Positions 34,708 to 44,564 of a stretch of 52,411 bases of DNA are shown here, one piece after another. Numbering within the stretch: the first letter of the stretch is position 1; every line of letters starts with the position of its first letter. The position numbers and the translations under genes were made by a program. The DNA is from Fidelibacterota bacterium SCGC AAA160-B08 (GTDB taxonomy: Bacteria > Fidelibacterota > Marinisomatia > Marinisomatales > Marinisomataceae), in contig AQSD01000006.1 of the NCBI GenBank assembly GCA_000402755.1, forward strand, positions 1-52,411, in the 5' to 3' direction. The notes under the pieces were generated by a model. It worked only from the letters and a program-made list of their open reading frames with translations, did not search any database and was not told where the DNA came from.

Positions 34708-37248
34708 ATGACAAAAAAAATATTATTAATTTTATCATTTTTTGCTCTTTTAAATGCACAAGATACTCATGATCATGAAAATTGGATCAGATGTGCTTCA
34801 GATGAATTAGAGAGAGAGCTACAATTAATTAATCCAGAGTTTATTGCAGAGCGTGATGCTGGCATTGAACGTGGCCAACAAATGCTTAGAGATAATCCTC
34901 AATGGCGAACAGATGCTAAGAGTCAGAATACAGTTTATATTCCGGTAATCTTTCACGTATTATATAGTACAAATTCGGGTAATGTTTCTGCAGCACAAAT
35001 TGGAGCAAACTTTGATCAAATCAACTTAGACTTTCAAAATAAAAATCCAGACGGAGATGAAATTCCGTCTTCTCCAAATCCAAGTGATGCACCATATTCT
35101 CCTGGGGTAGATTATAGTCATCAAGCTGCGAGAGGTACTCATCAAATTAAATTTGTAGGAGCTCAAGGAGAACTAACTGGAAGTAGCTTAGTTGAAGATA
35201 TTTCGATTCGTAGATACAATATTAGCCAGTCTAGTGTAAGTGGAGTAAGCGAAGCTAGTAGTTTGGCTAGTTCAACAAGCTGTGGTAACTGTCCAGATAA
35301 TGGATATCAAGATGGATTTTTAAATATCTATATTGCTCCTTTAACAGGAGGTCTTTTAGGTCAAGCATATTTAGGATATCCTGAATCAGTCATATTGGCT
35401 GGTTCAGTAGGATCTGTTGAAAGCCCTGGAACTACCGGCAACTATAACAGAGGAAGAACATTAACACACGAATTAGGACATAATTTTACATTTAATCACG
35501 TATTTAATGGAAATACTTGTGGGACACAATATTGGGGTGATATTCCACCACAAACAGTTAATAATCGTGCTGCTGAAATTTATGAATGGCCAGCAGGGAG
35601 TGGTAATTTTTATGGAAGATACAGTGAAGATAGCTGTATTGCTTCAAGTGGTAAAGGCGATCAGTTTATGAACTATATGGACTATGTTTATGATGACCAA
35701 ATGCGCATGTTCTCTGAAGCACAAGCTCTAGATGGATATTCGTGGGCAAATGGAAGAAGTTGGGAGCAAGTCGCTAATGGCGTCAATGTAACTTTAACTT
35801 CTGATGTATCTTATGCAACGACAAACGATGGATTTGCTGTGACGGTAGCATTTGGAGAAACCATGACCGGATTCACGGAAAGCGATTTAGTTGTTAGTAA
35901 CGGATCTGTAACCAATTTTAATGGAGGAGATGGTACAACATATAGCTTTGATGTAGCTGCAGCAGCTGACGGAGAAGTAACAGTTGATATCATAGAAAAT
36001 TCATGTGTTGGAGCCACAACAGGCTATGCAAATTTTGCATCCAATACTATTTCAGTTATTGTTGATAGAGTAGGACCAACTGCTGGAAATGTATCAATTA
36101 CTAATTTAGAAGATTCTCAATATGTTATACAGAATCCTAATGTTTCATTGTCATTAGATAATTTTTACGATGCTACAAGTGGTATTGCACTTTATTATGT
36201 TGCAGTAGGAACATCTATTGGTGGAGAAGATGTGCTTGCATACACCCCTTACAGTGGAGAACAATTTAATTTGAATGCATTATCCTTAAATGATTATCAG
36301 CAATATTTTGTGAGCGTATATGGACAAGATTTAGTAGGACTTAATTCTACGATAGTAGCATCTTCATTTTATTATTTTGGAACATTGTTAGGAGATTCTA
36401 ATAATGACTGGATAATTGATTTTGCAGACTATACTTCTTTCATGGCTGGATATCCAGGCATTGATATTGCACCCGTTACAGGTAGTGCACCATACTTTTT
36501 TCCTAATTTTGATGGAGTATCTGATGTACAAGATTTAGCAATGTTTGAATCAATGTGGAATTGGTCTATTGGTGTCAATGGAAGAACCGTACCAAATTAT
36601 ACCGTACAAGGCGCCTCACCATTTTTACGTGTTCTAAACGATCAACTTGTTGTAAAGTTTCCATCCGACACTGAAACAGCCCAAGTTTATTTTGACTATG
36701 ACCCAGAAAAATATACAGTAGATTTACTTCCTAGTACTGCAACGAATCAATTGATTCTAAGTAATATTGATCAAGCAAATGGATTAATCCAAGTAGAGGT
36801 AGGGGAGTATGGTTCTGGAGATTTATCCGAAGCAGAGAAAACAGAAATTTACTTTAGTTTTGCAAATCTAACGGATACATATGAATTCTTAAAAGTAAGT
36901 TATTCAGCTTACAACCAATACAATCAGGTTGTTGCTGAGGGATATAACTTATTGCAAACTGCACCATCAACATATCGCTTGTCTCAAAGTTATCCAAATC
37001 CATTTACAAGTGGCGGCACAACTATCGATTTTGATATGCCTGCTACAGAACGTATTACAATGGTTATTATGGATATCCGAGGAAGAGTGGTACGAACGCT
37101 TATTAATAATGAAGCGCGTTTTGGATACCAATCTGTTCAGTGGGATGCAAAAAATGATAATGGAGACAATGTCAGTAGCGGAGTCTATTTTTACCAGATT
37201 CGCTCTAGCAACTTTAATGCAGTAGGTAAGTTGGTTTTTGTTAACTAA
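34708..37248 (+). CDS. Secreted M43-like metallopeptidase with dockerin-like and T9SS sorting domains
   Basis: The 846-aa protein has a signal peptide (residues 1 to about 17). The M43 (pappalysin-like) domain carries zinc ligands His254, His258 and His264 and Glu255 in HELGHNFTFNH, and a Met-turn in FMNYMDYVYDDQM. The Gly expected before the third His is Thr261. Next come a bacterial Ig-like domain (about 353-452, GDGTTYSFDV), dockerin-like calcium repeats (GDSNNDWIIDFADY near 562), and a C-terminal type A sorting domain (SYPNPFTSGGTTIDFDM to the end) with the typical DIRGRVVRTL and SSGVYFYQI strands. It is probably exported and surface-anchored or released by type IX secretion. Confidence 0.85.
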   Translation: MTKKILLILSFFALLNAQDTHDHENWIRCASDELERELQLINPEFIAERDAGIERGQQMLRDNPQWRTDAKSQNTVYIPVIFHVLYSTNSGNVSAAQIGANFDQINLDFQNKNPDGDEIPSSPNPSDAPYSPGVDYSHQAARGTHQIKFVGAQGELTGSSLVEDISIRRYNISQSSVSGVSEASSLASSTSCGNCPDNGYQDGFLNIYIAPLTGGLLGQAYLGYPESVILAGSVGSVESPGTTGNYNRGRTLTHELGHNFTFNHVFNGNTCGTQYWGDIPPQTVNNRAAEIYEWPAGSGNFYGRYSEDSCIASSGKGDQFMNYMDYVYDDQMRMFSEAQALDGYSWANGRSWEQVANGVNVTLTSDVSYATTNDGFAVTVAFGETMTGFTESDLVVSNGSVTNFNGGDGTTYSFDVAAAADGEVTVDIIENSCVGATTGYANFASNTISVIVDRVGPTAGNVSITNLEDSQYVIQNPNVSLSLDNFYDATSGIALYYVAVGTSIGGEDVLAYTPYSGEQFNLNALSLNDYQQYFVSVYGQDLVGLNSTIVASSFYYFGTLLGDSNNDWIIDFADYTSFMAGYPGIDIAPVTGSAPYFFPNFDGVSDVQDLAMFESMWNWSIGVNGRTVPNYTVQGASPFLRVLNDQLVVKFPSDTETAQVYFDYDPEKYTVDLLPSTATNQLILSNIDQANGLIQVEVGEYGSGDLSEAEKTEIYFSFANLTDTYEFLKVSYSAYNQYNQVVAEGYNLLQTAPSTYRLSQSYPNPFTSGGTTIDFDMPATERITMVIMDIRGRVVRTLINNEARFGYQSVQWDAKNDNGDNVSSGVYFYQIRSSNFNAVGKLVFVN

Positions 37249-37268
37249 GTATAACTATATAAAATATT

Positions 37269-38234
37269 ATGCTAACATCTAAACCTACCTTAAAAGACGT
37301 GCAATCTGCACAGCTATCAACTGCATCTATTGTGCGAAAAACACCTATTCTCACCTCAGAATATTTTAATGATCTATTAGGTATGGAGCTTTTTTTTAAA
37401 TGTGAAAATTTTCAGAAAACAGGCTCTTTCAAAATTAGAGGAGCTTCAAATGCCATTTTTTCTCTAACTGAAGAAGAATCCAATCAAGGGGTTGCTTGTC
37501 AGTCGTCAGGAAATCATGGAGGCGCTATAGCATGCGCTGCAGACCTTAAAGAGGTTCATGCAGATATTGTCATGGCTACAAGTGTATCAAAGGCTAAGAT
37601 TCATAATGTGCGTACTTACAATGGGAATATGATTTTTTGTGATCATATGTCAGAAAGAGATGCATTGTTTGCAAAAACAGTAGAAGATAATAATCGTATT
37701 TCAATTCATCCCTATGATAACTATTCGGTGATGGCAGGGCAGGGCACTATTGGGCTTGAAATTGTAGACCAAGTACCTGAATTTGATTCAGTAGTCGTTC
37801 CTATTGGCGGCGGCGGATTGATCAGTGGAATATCCATTGCTTTAAAAGGATTAAATCATTCTGCAAAAATTATTGGGTGTGAACCAACCAGCGTAGATGA
37901 TACACATCAAATGTATACAGCTAATAAGCGTATTGAGATGGATCATAGAGAATCTGTTGCAGATGGACTCATGGCAATTGTTGGACATTTAACCCTTCCT
38001 ATCATTCAAGAGAATGTCGATGATATCGTACTAGCTACAGAAGAACAAATCATTGATGCAACACGATTAATCTGGGAACGTATGAAGATTATTGTTGAAC
38101 CTTCTTGCGCATTGACCTTGGCAAGTATCATCGCCAATAAAGAAAAATTTGTAGGTCAGAAGATTGTCTTGGTGATTACCGGAGGTAATGTAGATCTTGT
38201 TTCCTTGCCTTGGCAAAAAGTCGGCAAAGAGTAA
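37269..38234 (+). CDS. PLP-dependent threonine/serine dehydratase-like enzyme
   Basis: This is a fold-type II PLP enzyme of 321 aa. The cofactor lysine is in KTGSFKIRGASNA (near residue 54), the SSGNHGGAIA loop binds the substrate carboxylate, and VPIGGGGLISG holds the PLP phosphate. It has no C-terminal ACT domain, so it matches the short, catabolic TdcB or serine-racemase group and not regulated IlvA. It may deaminate threonine or serine to 2-oxo acids, which would suit the 2-oxo acid oxidoreductase two genes upstream, though that link is only positional. It converges on a minus-strand gene 20 bases away. Confidence 0.85.
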   Translation: MLTSKPTLKDVQSAQLSTASIVRKTPILTSEYFNDLLGMELFFKCENFQKTGSFKIRGASNAIFSLTEEESNQGVACQSSGNHGGAIACAADLKEVHADIVMATSVSKAKIHNVRTYNGNMIFCDHMSERDALFAKTVEDNNRISIHPYDNYSVMAGQGTIGLEIVDQVPEFDSVVVPIGGGGLISGISIALKGLNHSAKIIGCEPTSVDDTHQMYTANKRIEMDHRESVADGLMAIVGHLTLPIIQENVDDIVLATEEQIIDATRLIWERMKIIVEPSCALTLASIIANKEKFVGQKIVLVITGGNVDLVSLPWQKVGKE

Positions 38235-38254
38235 TTGTCTCTTTTTATGCTTTC

Positions 38255-39598
38255 TTAAGCGATTTCAAACTTTTTAAAATAATAACGCAACCATCCAAAT
38301 GATATACTTGCAGCAATTAAGATTGCAAATACCTGAGCATACCATACCCATTCAAGCGGCTTATCAGTGATATAGAAATAATAAGACAATGGTGCGGTAA
38401 TAATTAAAACCCTCGTAATTGTTGTAACTAATAATGGTAGTCCTTGACCTAAGGCTTGACATATTCTTGAACAGATCACACTTAATCCTACCGCAGGATA
38501 TGCAAGAATAATGATACGTAAATATGTTATTCCTATGTCCAACACTTCAGCATCGTCAGTAAAAATAGGAAGAATTCTATGTGCAAAAATAAATAGTATA
38601 GCTACACTGAAGATGGTAATATAAATAGCTCTTATAATTCCATACCTAACAATCCATACTAATTTTTCGTATTCTTTTGCTCCAAAGAACATCCCTACTA
38701 TGGTAGTTAAACTGATTGCTATTCCTAGTATCGGCATAAATAGTAACATGTCAATTCTTGATACAATTTGATATGCCGCTACTGTTTCTACTGAATAATT
38801 AATAAGAATTTTATTCATCACTACCTGCCCAAAAGAAATAATCAGCATTGATATAGAAGAAGGGATTCCAATCTTAAATATGGTATTGATAATGCTAGGA
38901 CTGTATTTAAAGTCACTAATATTGAAAGTGATATAGGTAGATTTTCTAACGAAAATAATAAATAGGTAACTAATAACCATGACTGCCTGACTAATGACCG
39001 TAGCTAGTGCGGCACCTTTGACTCCATATTCAAGTACAAAGATAAATATTGGGTCTAAAATGAAATTTAATATTGTACCAACCAGACCAATAACCATTGG
39101 AATTTTAGTTTCTCCTTCTCCTGCTAAGATTGCACGAAAAAATAAAGAGAATACTACCAACCCGATTCCATATAAGAGCACTTTTAAGTAGGTATATGAT
39201 ATATCTAAAATATTACCATATGCTCCCAATAGCATAAGGAGTTGTTTTCCAAAAATAATACCTAACGCTGATAGAACTACCGTGATCACGACACCAAGAA
39301 GAATGGTATGCTCTGCACAATTGTCTGCATTTTTTTTATCTTTTTGGCCTATAAATTGTGCAATAGAAGCAGTGACTCCCGCTCCAAGTCCTACTGTTAA
39401 TCCTATAATAATAAAGAACAATGGACTCACAAATGCTACTGCGGTGACTTCTTCTGCTCCCAACCATCCAATAAACATAATATCTACTACATTAAACAGG
39501 GTTTGAACCATCATGCCTGCAATAATAGGCAAAGCCATTGTCCATAATGATTTAGATGGGTTGGATAAGAATGAGTCTAAGCGAGATTGTTTCTCCAT
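38255..39598 (-). CDS. MATE-family multidrug/cation exporter
   Basis: The 447-aa product has about twelve hydrophobic helices. The N-terminus (SLWTMALPIIAGMMVQTLFN-VVD) and the second half (IPSSISMLIISFGQVVMNKI) show the repeated MatE pattern. These transporters export drugs or other cations using Na+ or H+ gradients. The substrate is not predictable. It ends close to the convergent dehydratase gene, and no hairpin terminator is visible between them. Upstream lies msrB on the same strand, 9 bases away. Confidence 0.92.
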   Translation of the reverse strand: MEKQSRLDSFLSNPSKSLWTMALPIIAGMMVQTLFNVVDIMFIGWLGAEEVTAVAFVSPLFFIIIGLTVGLGAGVTASIAQFIGQKDKKNADNCAEHTILLGVVITVVLSALGIIFGKQLLMLLGAYGNILDISYTYLKVLLYGIGLVVFSLFFRAILAGEGETKIPMVIGLVGTILNFILDPIFIFVLEYGVKGAALATVISQAVMVISYLFIIFVRKSTYITFNISDFKYSPSIINTIFKIGIPSSISMLIISFGQVVMNKILINYSVETVAAYQIVSRIDMLLFMPILGIAISLTTIVGMFFGAKEYEKLVWIVRYGIIRAIYITIFSVAILFIFAHRILPIFTDDAEVLDIGITYLRIIILAYPAVGLSVICSRICQALGQGLPLLVTTITRVLIITAPLSYYFYITDKPLEWVWYAQVFAILIAASISFGWLRYYFKKFEIA

Positions 39599-39607
39599 GC
39601 CTAAGCT

Positions 39608-40108
39608 TTAGTTGAACAAGGATAGATATTTAGCATATCCTTCTTTTTCCATATCTGCTAATGCAATGAATTTCATAGAAGCCGAATTAATACAATAGCG
39701 AAGTCCTGTAGGGGTAGGTCCATCATTGAAAACATGACCTAAGTGAGAATCACTTTCTTTTCCTTTTACTTCTGTTCGAGGCATTATTAATTCGTAGTCT
39801 TGTTTAAATGCTAAATTTTCTTTGTCAATTGGTTGATAAAAAGATGGCCAACCAGAATTAGATTCATACTTATGTATAGAAGCAAATAAGGCTTCTCCCG
39901 ATATAATATCAACATAAATTCCTTTTTCTTTATTGTCCCAGTATGCATTATCAAATGCAGGCTCTGTTCCACAAGCTTGTGTCACATAATGCTGCATATC
40001 AGTTAACTTTGATTTATTGTCTTCCATGATCTCTTCCGTAGTTTGTCCATATAATAGATTAAAAGCGACTAGTATTGATATGATTTTGATGTAATTCATT
40101 GAAAACAA
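39608..40108 (-). CDS. msrB: Periplasmic methionine-R-sulfoxide reductase, zinc-less MsrB
   Basis: MsrB reduces oxidised methionine in proteins. The 166-aa protein begins with a signal peptide (about residues 1-21), so it acts outside the cytoplasm. Family blocks are SGWPSFYQPI (85-94), SHLGHVFNDGPTPTGLRYCI with the catalytic Cys139, and NSASMKF. The two CxxC pairs that bind zinc in many MsrB proteins are missing (DIIS and ESDS occupy those places). The only other Cys is Cys46 in TQACGTEP, a possible resolving Cys. It shares a strand with the MATE gene. Confidence 0.93.
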   Translation of the reverse strand: MFSMNYIKIISILVAFNLLYGQTTEEIMEDNKSKLTDMQHYVTQACGTEPAFDNAYWDNKEKGIYVDIISGEALFASIHKYESNSGWPSFYQPIDKENLAFKQDYELIMPRTEVKGKESDSHLGHVFNDGPTPTGLRYCINSASMKFIALADMEKEGYAKYLSLFN

Positions 40109-40234
40109 GTTACAAAGAAGATACGATTTTTTATTTGGTTTTTTTCAATTGTGGTAGTACCTTAAAAATAATTGATAATTATGGGTGTTTTTTATCTCAT
40201 AAAACTAACTGATAATAATAAAGAGGTATAAATA

Positions 40235-43200
40235 ATGAAACTTAACAAATCAAGTTTTCAATACTTGTTTGTCTTTCTTTTATCTGTTGCGACACTAACT
40301 GCGCAAACTGTTTCTGGTACTATTTCTAGTGCTGACGGTTCTGCTCTTGCTGGTGCAAATGTAACAGTTGAAGGAACTGATATGGGAGCTTCATCGAATC
40401 AAGATGGATCATTCTCTATTTCAGGTTTAAGCGACGGTGATTATACACTTACTGGTTCATACATTGGGTATGATTCTGCAAGTGTTGTAGTAAGCGTTAG
40501 CGGTGGACAAGCAACAAATGCAAACCTTACTCTTGATACAGGTAATGTAAGACTGAATCAAGTTGTAGTATCTGCATCTTTTAAAAAAGAATTAGTTACT
40601 GAAGCACCTGCTAGTGTGGAAGTTTTTGGCGGAGCTGAATTAGAAGCCAGAGGCGCAACCACTATTGCAGATGTTTTAAGTAATAGAGCTGGAGTAGAAA
40701 CTATGAAAACCGGTCTTGAAGGGTCTAATATGACTGTTCGTGGTTTTAATGGTGTTTTCTCTGGTGCGATTCACGCTGTAGTTGATAACCGTTGGACAAG
40801 AGCTCCTGTGGTTAACGCCCAACTACTTCAATTCATGGCTCCAGATGACTCTGATGTTGAAAGAGTAGAGCTTGTACGTGGTCCTGCATCACCGATGTAT
40901 GGTCCTGATACACAACAAGGCGTAATTGCAATCTTTTCTAAATCTCCATTTAATCAAGGTAACAGAGTTGCCGTGACTGTTGGAGAAAGAGATTATATGA
41001 AAATGTATGCGCGTGTTGCAAATCAATGGGGTGCTAGAGCAGCAACTCGTATTGCTGTAAGTCACAGATCATTTAATGACTGGGAAGCTAACATGCCTGC
41101 TACACAACAAGAAGCGAATGCACAAGGTCACAACTATTGGGAACCTTCAATGATTCGTAGAGGACTAGCAACACCTGTTTATCCATTTGTTTCATATGGT
41201 GGTGAAAATGATCCATATAAAGATCCAGTAACTGGAACACCTAATGATGCTGCTTTAGACTTTAATCCTGAAGCAACAACAGTGGATATGAAAACAGAGT
41301 TTCGTCCTGACTTAAAATCTAACCTAACACTTAATTTCAGAATGGCTAATGTTTCTGCGATTGAAATGACTGGTGTTGGTAGAGCTTTTGCAGATGATGC
41401 AACTCTTTACCAAGCACAAATGTCTTACTTGAGACAAGGTTTCTTAGGTGGAGATTTATTTTTAAATCTATTTACAAATTGGAATGATCAAAAAACTACA
41501 TACAATTTATCAACAGGTAATATTGTATATGATACATCATCAAATGTTGCATTTCAATTACAACATAATATCGAACTAAACGATGGTCAATCTCTTGTTT
41601 GGGGTGGAGACATGTTACAACGTACTCCTGAAACACAAGGAACTATTAATGGTAAGAACGAAGATATTGATGATTTTGATAACATTGGAGCATACTTCTC
41701 TTATGAGAAAAAATGGGACAATGGTGTTAAATTTGTTGGTACTGGAAGAATGGATAGTAACAACTACCTAAAAGATATTGGAACTGACTTCGTGTTTGCT
41801 CCAAAATTAGCGTTAGTATGGTCACCAGAAGATGTAAGAGGAACTTTCCGTCTTACTTATGGTGAAAATATTGACTTACCTGGTAACTTTACTAAAAATC
41901 TTGATATTGCAGTACTAGGAACTAATTTAGTGTATGGTCAAAGCGGTATCGACTTCACAAACCCAGCATTTGGTGGGTTACCTTTCCAACCTGACTTCCA
42001 AGCGAAAGCAATGGGATCAACAACAACTGGTTGGACATATAACAGAGATGCAAATGGTAATCATACTTACCGTACAAATTGGTCACCAGCGTGGGGTGCA
42101 AACCCTGCTTTACCAGCACCATATTATGGCGCTGATGTAAATACTAATTATAGCTTAAACGACCCTGTCGTTAATGGTGCTATGTGGGGAATCTTTGCTC
42201 CAGTTATTGGTGCTGGATTCTTACAAAGTGGTAACGGTCAAGCATTACTAGCAGGCTACGGCGCTGCTGTAGGTGCTGGCTATGCTGCTGCTACTGGCGA
42301 TGTTGCTGGTGCTGCTGCATACGGTGCAGGTCAAGCTGCTTTAGCTGCTAATGACTTCTTAGGTCTAATGGGAACAGCAATACCAACTATTGGTAATGTA
42401 GTTCTTGATGGATCTTTCAACATTGTTGATCCAAGTGTAGAGTTTGGTAACTATGATGTTATTAAAGAAACTACATGGGCTCAAGCAGAGTTTGGATATA
42501 AAGGCCAAGTAACTGATAATATGACACTAGCAGTAGATGTTTATCAAATGAACATCTCTGACTATGTTTCAAATCTACAACAAATTAGTGGTTTTACTGT
42601 TATGGCTGCTGATGGTGGTAGTTATATTGCTGCATTGCTTACTGGAATGAATGGTAATGACAATCTAACTAACTTTGTTAATGCGATGGATAGTGGCAAT
42701 GATTTAGTTGTCGGCGCGCTACCTGATGGTACTCCAATTATTTATAATGGTGGTGCTGACGAACTTGCTGCTGCTATTGCAAACGGAGTTGGTATGCTTC
42801 CAATGGGTTCAATTGCTCCAGAGCAATCACCTTATGGTGCTAACATCATTGTAGGTTACAAACAGTTAACTGAAGACCTTAAATTAAATGGTTTAGAAGC
42901 AACATTAAACTACTTCCCAAGTAATGACTGGAATTTCTATATGAACATGTCAATGCTAAGCGAAAGTACTATTGATGCTGCTGATCAAAATGGTCGTATA
43001 AGTACTGTAAACATGAACACACCTAAATTTAAAATGGGTGCAGGAGCACAATATGCAACTGCAGGTTCATCATACGGATTCTCATTACGTTACCAAGACT
43101 CATACTTTGCTGACGGATTCGCCAGCACATCTGGAAACATTCCATCATTCTACACTCTTGGTGTAAATGGTAAATGGGATATTTCAGCAGTAGAAGGTAT

Positions 43201-43309
43201 GTCAGTTGGTTTATCAATTGACAACATCACTGATGTTGTACACAGAGAAACATTCTTAGGCCCTGAAATGGGTAGGTTCACAACACTAAGTGTTGGATAC
43301 GACCTGTAA
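40235..43309 (+). CDS. TonB-dependent outer membrane receptor
   Basis: The 1024-aa protein has a signal peptide (about residues 1-23, ending LTAQ) and a CarboxypepD_reg-like Ig domain (about 25-105, VSGTISSADGSALAGANVTV). A plug domain follows (about 120-235; SVEVFGGAELEARG, VERVELVRGPASPMYGPDTQ), then a beta-barrel ending in aromatic-poor YDL. It should import a ligand using TonB energy. The substrate is unknown, and no SusD partner follows. Residues of about 645-720 form an Ala/Gly-rich insert. AGAGGT at 40221-40226 is the ribosome binding site. A strong terminator follows, so it is probably monocistronic. Confidence 0.92.
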   Translation: MKLNKSSFQYLFVFLLSVATLTAQTVSGTISSADGSALAGANVTVEGTDMGASSNQDGSFSISGLSDGDYTLTGSYIGYDSASVVVSVSGGQATNANLTLDTGNVRLNQVVVSASFKKELVTEAPASVEVFGGAELEARGATTIADVLSNRAGVETMKTGLEGSNMTVRGFNGVFSGAIHAVVDNRWTRAPVVNAQLLQFMAPDDSDVERVELVRGPASPMYGPDTQQGVIAIFSKSPFNQGNRVAVTVGERDYMKMYARVANQWGARAATRIAVSHRSFNDWEANMPATQQEANAQGHNYWEPSMIRRGLATPVYPFVSYGGENDPYKDPVTGTPNDAALDFNPEATTVDMKTEFRPDLKSNLTLNFRMANVSAIEMTGVGRAFADDATLYQAQMSYLRQGFLGGDLFLNLFTNWNDQKTTYNLSTGNIVYDTSSNVAFQLQHNIELNDGQSLVWGGDMLQRTPETQGTINGKNEDIDDFDNIGAYFSYEKKWDNGVKFVGTGRMDSNNYLKDIGTDFVFAPKLALVWSPEDVRGTFRLTYGENIDLPGNFTKNLDIAVLGTNLVYGQSGIDFTNPAFGGLPFQPDFQAKAMGSTTTGWTYNRDANGNHTYRTNWSPAWGANPALPAPYYGADVNTNYSLNDPVVNGAMWGIFAPVIGAGFLQSGNGQALLAGYGAAVGAGYAAATGDVAGAAAYGAGQAALAANDFLGLMGTAIPTIGNVVLDGSFNIVDPSVEFGNYDVIKETTWAQAEFGYKGQVTDNMTLAVDVYQMNISDYVSNLQQISGFTVMAADGGSYIAALLTGMNGNDNLTNFVNAMDSGNDLVVGALPDGTPIIYNGGADELAAAIANGVGMLPMGSIAPEQSPYGANIIVGYKQLTEDLKLNGLEATLNYFPSNDWNFYMNMSMLSESTIDAADQNGRISTVNMNTPKFKMGAGAQYATAGSSYGFSLRYQDSYFADGFASTSGNIPSFYTLGVNGKWDISAVEGMSVGLSIDNITDVVHRETFLGPEMGRFTTLSVGYDL

Positions 43310-43330
43310 AAGATAGTTTCAGTGAAAAAT

Positions 43331-43362
43331 AAAAAAGCCCTCATTTTTTGAGGGCTTTTTTG
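43331..43362 (+). terminator. Rho-independent terminator after TonB receptor
   Basis: GCCCTC (43337-43342) pairs with GAGGGC (43350-43355), extended by one A-T pair around a T5 loop and followed by T7. A run of A before the stem means it could also work on the opposite strand, but the neighbouring gene on that side runs the same way. Confidence 0.92.
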
Positions 43363-43386
43363 TACCATATTTATTACCTTTAATTT

Positions 43387-43842
43387 ATGAGGATTTTAAA
43401 AAATCTTAGCGAGGTAGAAGCATTAGTAGAGCAAGAACTTGGTGTTAGTAAATGGTATAGAATAAGCCAGTTTCAAATATGGGGTTTTGGTTTATTTACA
43501 GGAGATCGTCAATGGATTCATATGCGACCGCTCAAAGCAAAATTAGGCTCCCCATTTAAAACCACCATTGCCCATGGATTTCTTGTATTATCCTTACTTC
43601 CAAAAATGTTAGAAAAAACTTACTCTATATCCTCAGTAAAAATGGGTGTTAATTATGGATTAAATCGTGTGAGATTTACTGCTCCTGTTCCATCAGGTAG
43701 TTATGTTAGGGGTCGTGTTATTTTAAAAGAGTTTAAAAAGATTAAAAATGGTGCACAATTAACAGTTGGAGTCACAGTCGAATTAAAAGGCAGTGAAAAA
43801 CCTGCATGCGTAGCTGAGCAAGTATTTCTTGTGTACGAATAA
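43387..43842 (+). CDS. MaoC-family (R)-specific enoyl-CoA hydratase-like protein
   Basis: The 151-aa single hotdog-fold protein has the hydratase-2 motif FGLFTGDRQWIH, with Asp40 and His45 as the likely catalytic pair. Next is SPFKTTIAHGFLVLSLLP, typical of MaoC dehydratases, and NYGLNRVRFTAPVPSGSYVR. It would hydrate 2-enoyl-CoA to 3-hydroxyacyl-CoA. It is the first gene of a run with a phosphatase-like gene, an acyl-CoA dehydrogenase and an APH-type kinase, spaced by 6-12 bases, which suggests an acyl-CoA breakdown operon. Confidence 0.9.
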   Translation: MRILKNLSEVEALVEQELGVSKWYRISQFQIWGFGLFTGDRQWIHMRPLKAKLGSPFKTTIAHGFLVLSLLPKMLEKTYSISSVKMGVNYGLNRVRFTAPVPSGSYVRGRVILKEFKKIKNGAQLTVGVTVELKGSEKPACVAEQVFLVYE

Positions 43843-43854
43843 AAAGGGGATCAA

Positions 43855-44556
43855 GTGAGTATATTACATTTAGTTCGTCATGGACAAGCGTCATTTGGGG
43901 CAGATGATTATGACAATCTTAGTCCAAAAGGTATTCAACAATCAATCGAGCTTGGTAAAGCGCTCACAAAACAAGAAGCTACCTTTGATCATATTATTGT
44001 TGGTCCACATCGTCGACATTTACAAACATTTGAAGGAATTAAGGAAGGATATAGCCTAACAGATCTTCCTGCACCTATTATAAATAAAGAATTTGCTGAA
44101 AATCAATTAATGGAAATTGCACAATATTTTATTCCAAAAATTTTAAACACTACCAAGACTACTAAAGAGATTTTTGAAGAATGTGAACCGAAAGAACGTC
44201 ATGATAAATTTTTAGAACTGTTCCAAGTTGTTGCACAAAAATGGATGAATGAAGAATTGGATGTAAGTAAGCCTGGGTTTGAAGGGTTTTCTGTTTTTCG
44301 TTCTCGTATAACCAATGTCCTTAAAGTAATGCAAGAAAGCTTGACAGATAAGTCCAATATCATGGTGGTCACCTCAGGTGGTGCAATCTCAGGAGTATAT
44401 GCAGAAGTGATTGAATGTTCACACGAAGAAATACAAAAACTTAATTTTGGCATTAAGAATGTGTCTATTTCAGAATTTTTAATGACAACTGAGAGATTTA
44501 CTTTAAAGGCTTTTAATAGTAGTTTAATACCAGAAGAATTAGAAACATTTATTTAG
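43855..44556 (+). CDS. Histidine phosphatase family protein (phosphoglycerate-mutase-like)
   Basis: The 233-aa product starts with the RHG motif (HLVRHGQASFG; Arg8, catalytic His9). The phosphate-binding Arg lies in PHRRHLQTFEG, and VVTSGGAISG near residue 178 takes the place of the usual second-His motif, the His being absent there. The GTG start at 43855 has AAGGGG upstream. The substrate is unknown. The gene sits between a hydratase and an acyl-CoA dehydrogenase/kinase pair, so it may serve that pathway. Confidence 0.82.
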   Translation: MSILHLVRHGQASFGADDYDNLSPKGIQQSIELGKALTKQEATFDHIIVGPHRRHLQTFEGIKEGYSLTDLPAPIINKEFAENQLMEIAQYFIPKILNTTKTTKEIFEECEPKERHDKFLELFQVVAQKWMNEELDVSKPGFEGFSVFRSRITNVLKVMQESLTDKSNIMVVTSGGAISGVYAEVIECSHEEIQKLNFGIKNVSISEFLMTTERFTLKAFNSSLIPEELETFI

Positions 44557-44564
44557 AGGATAGT

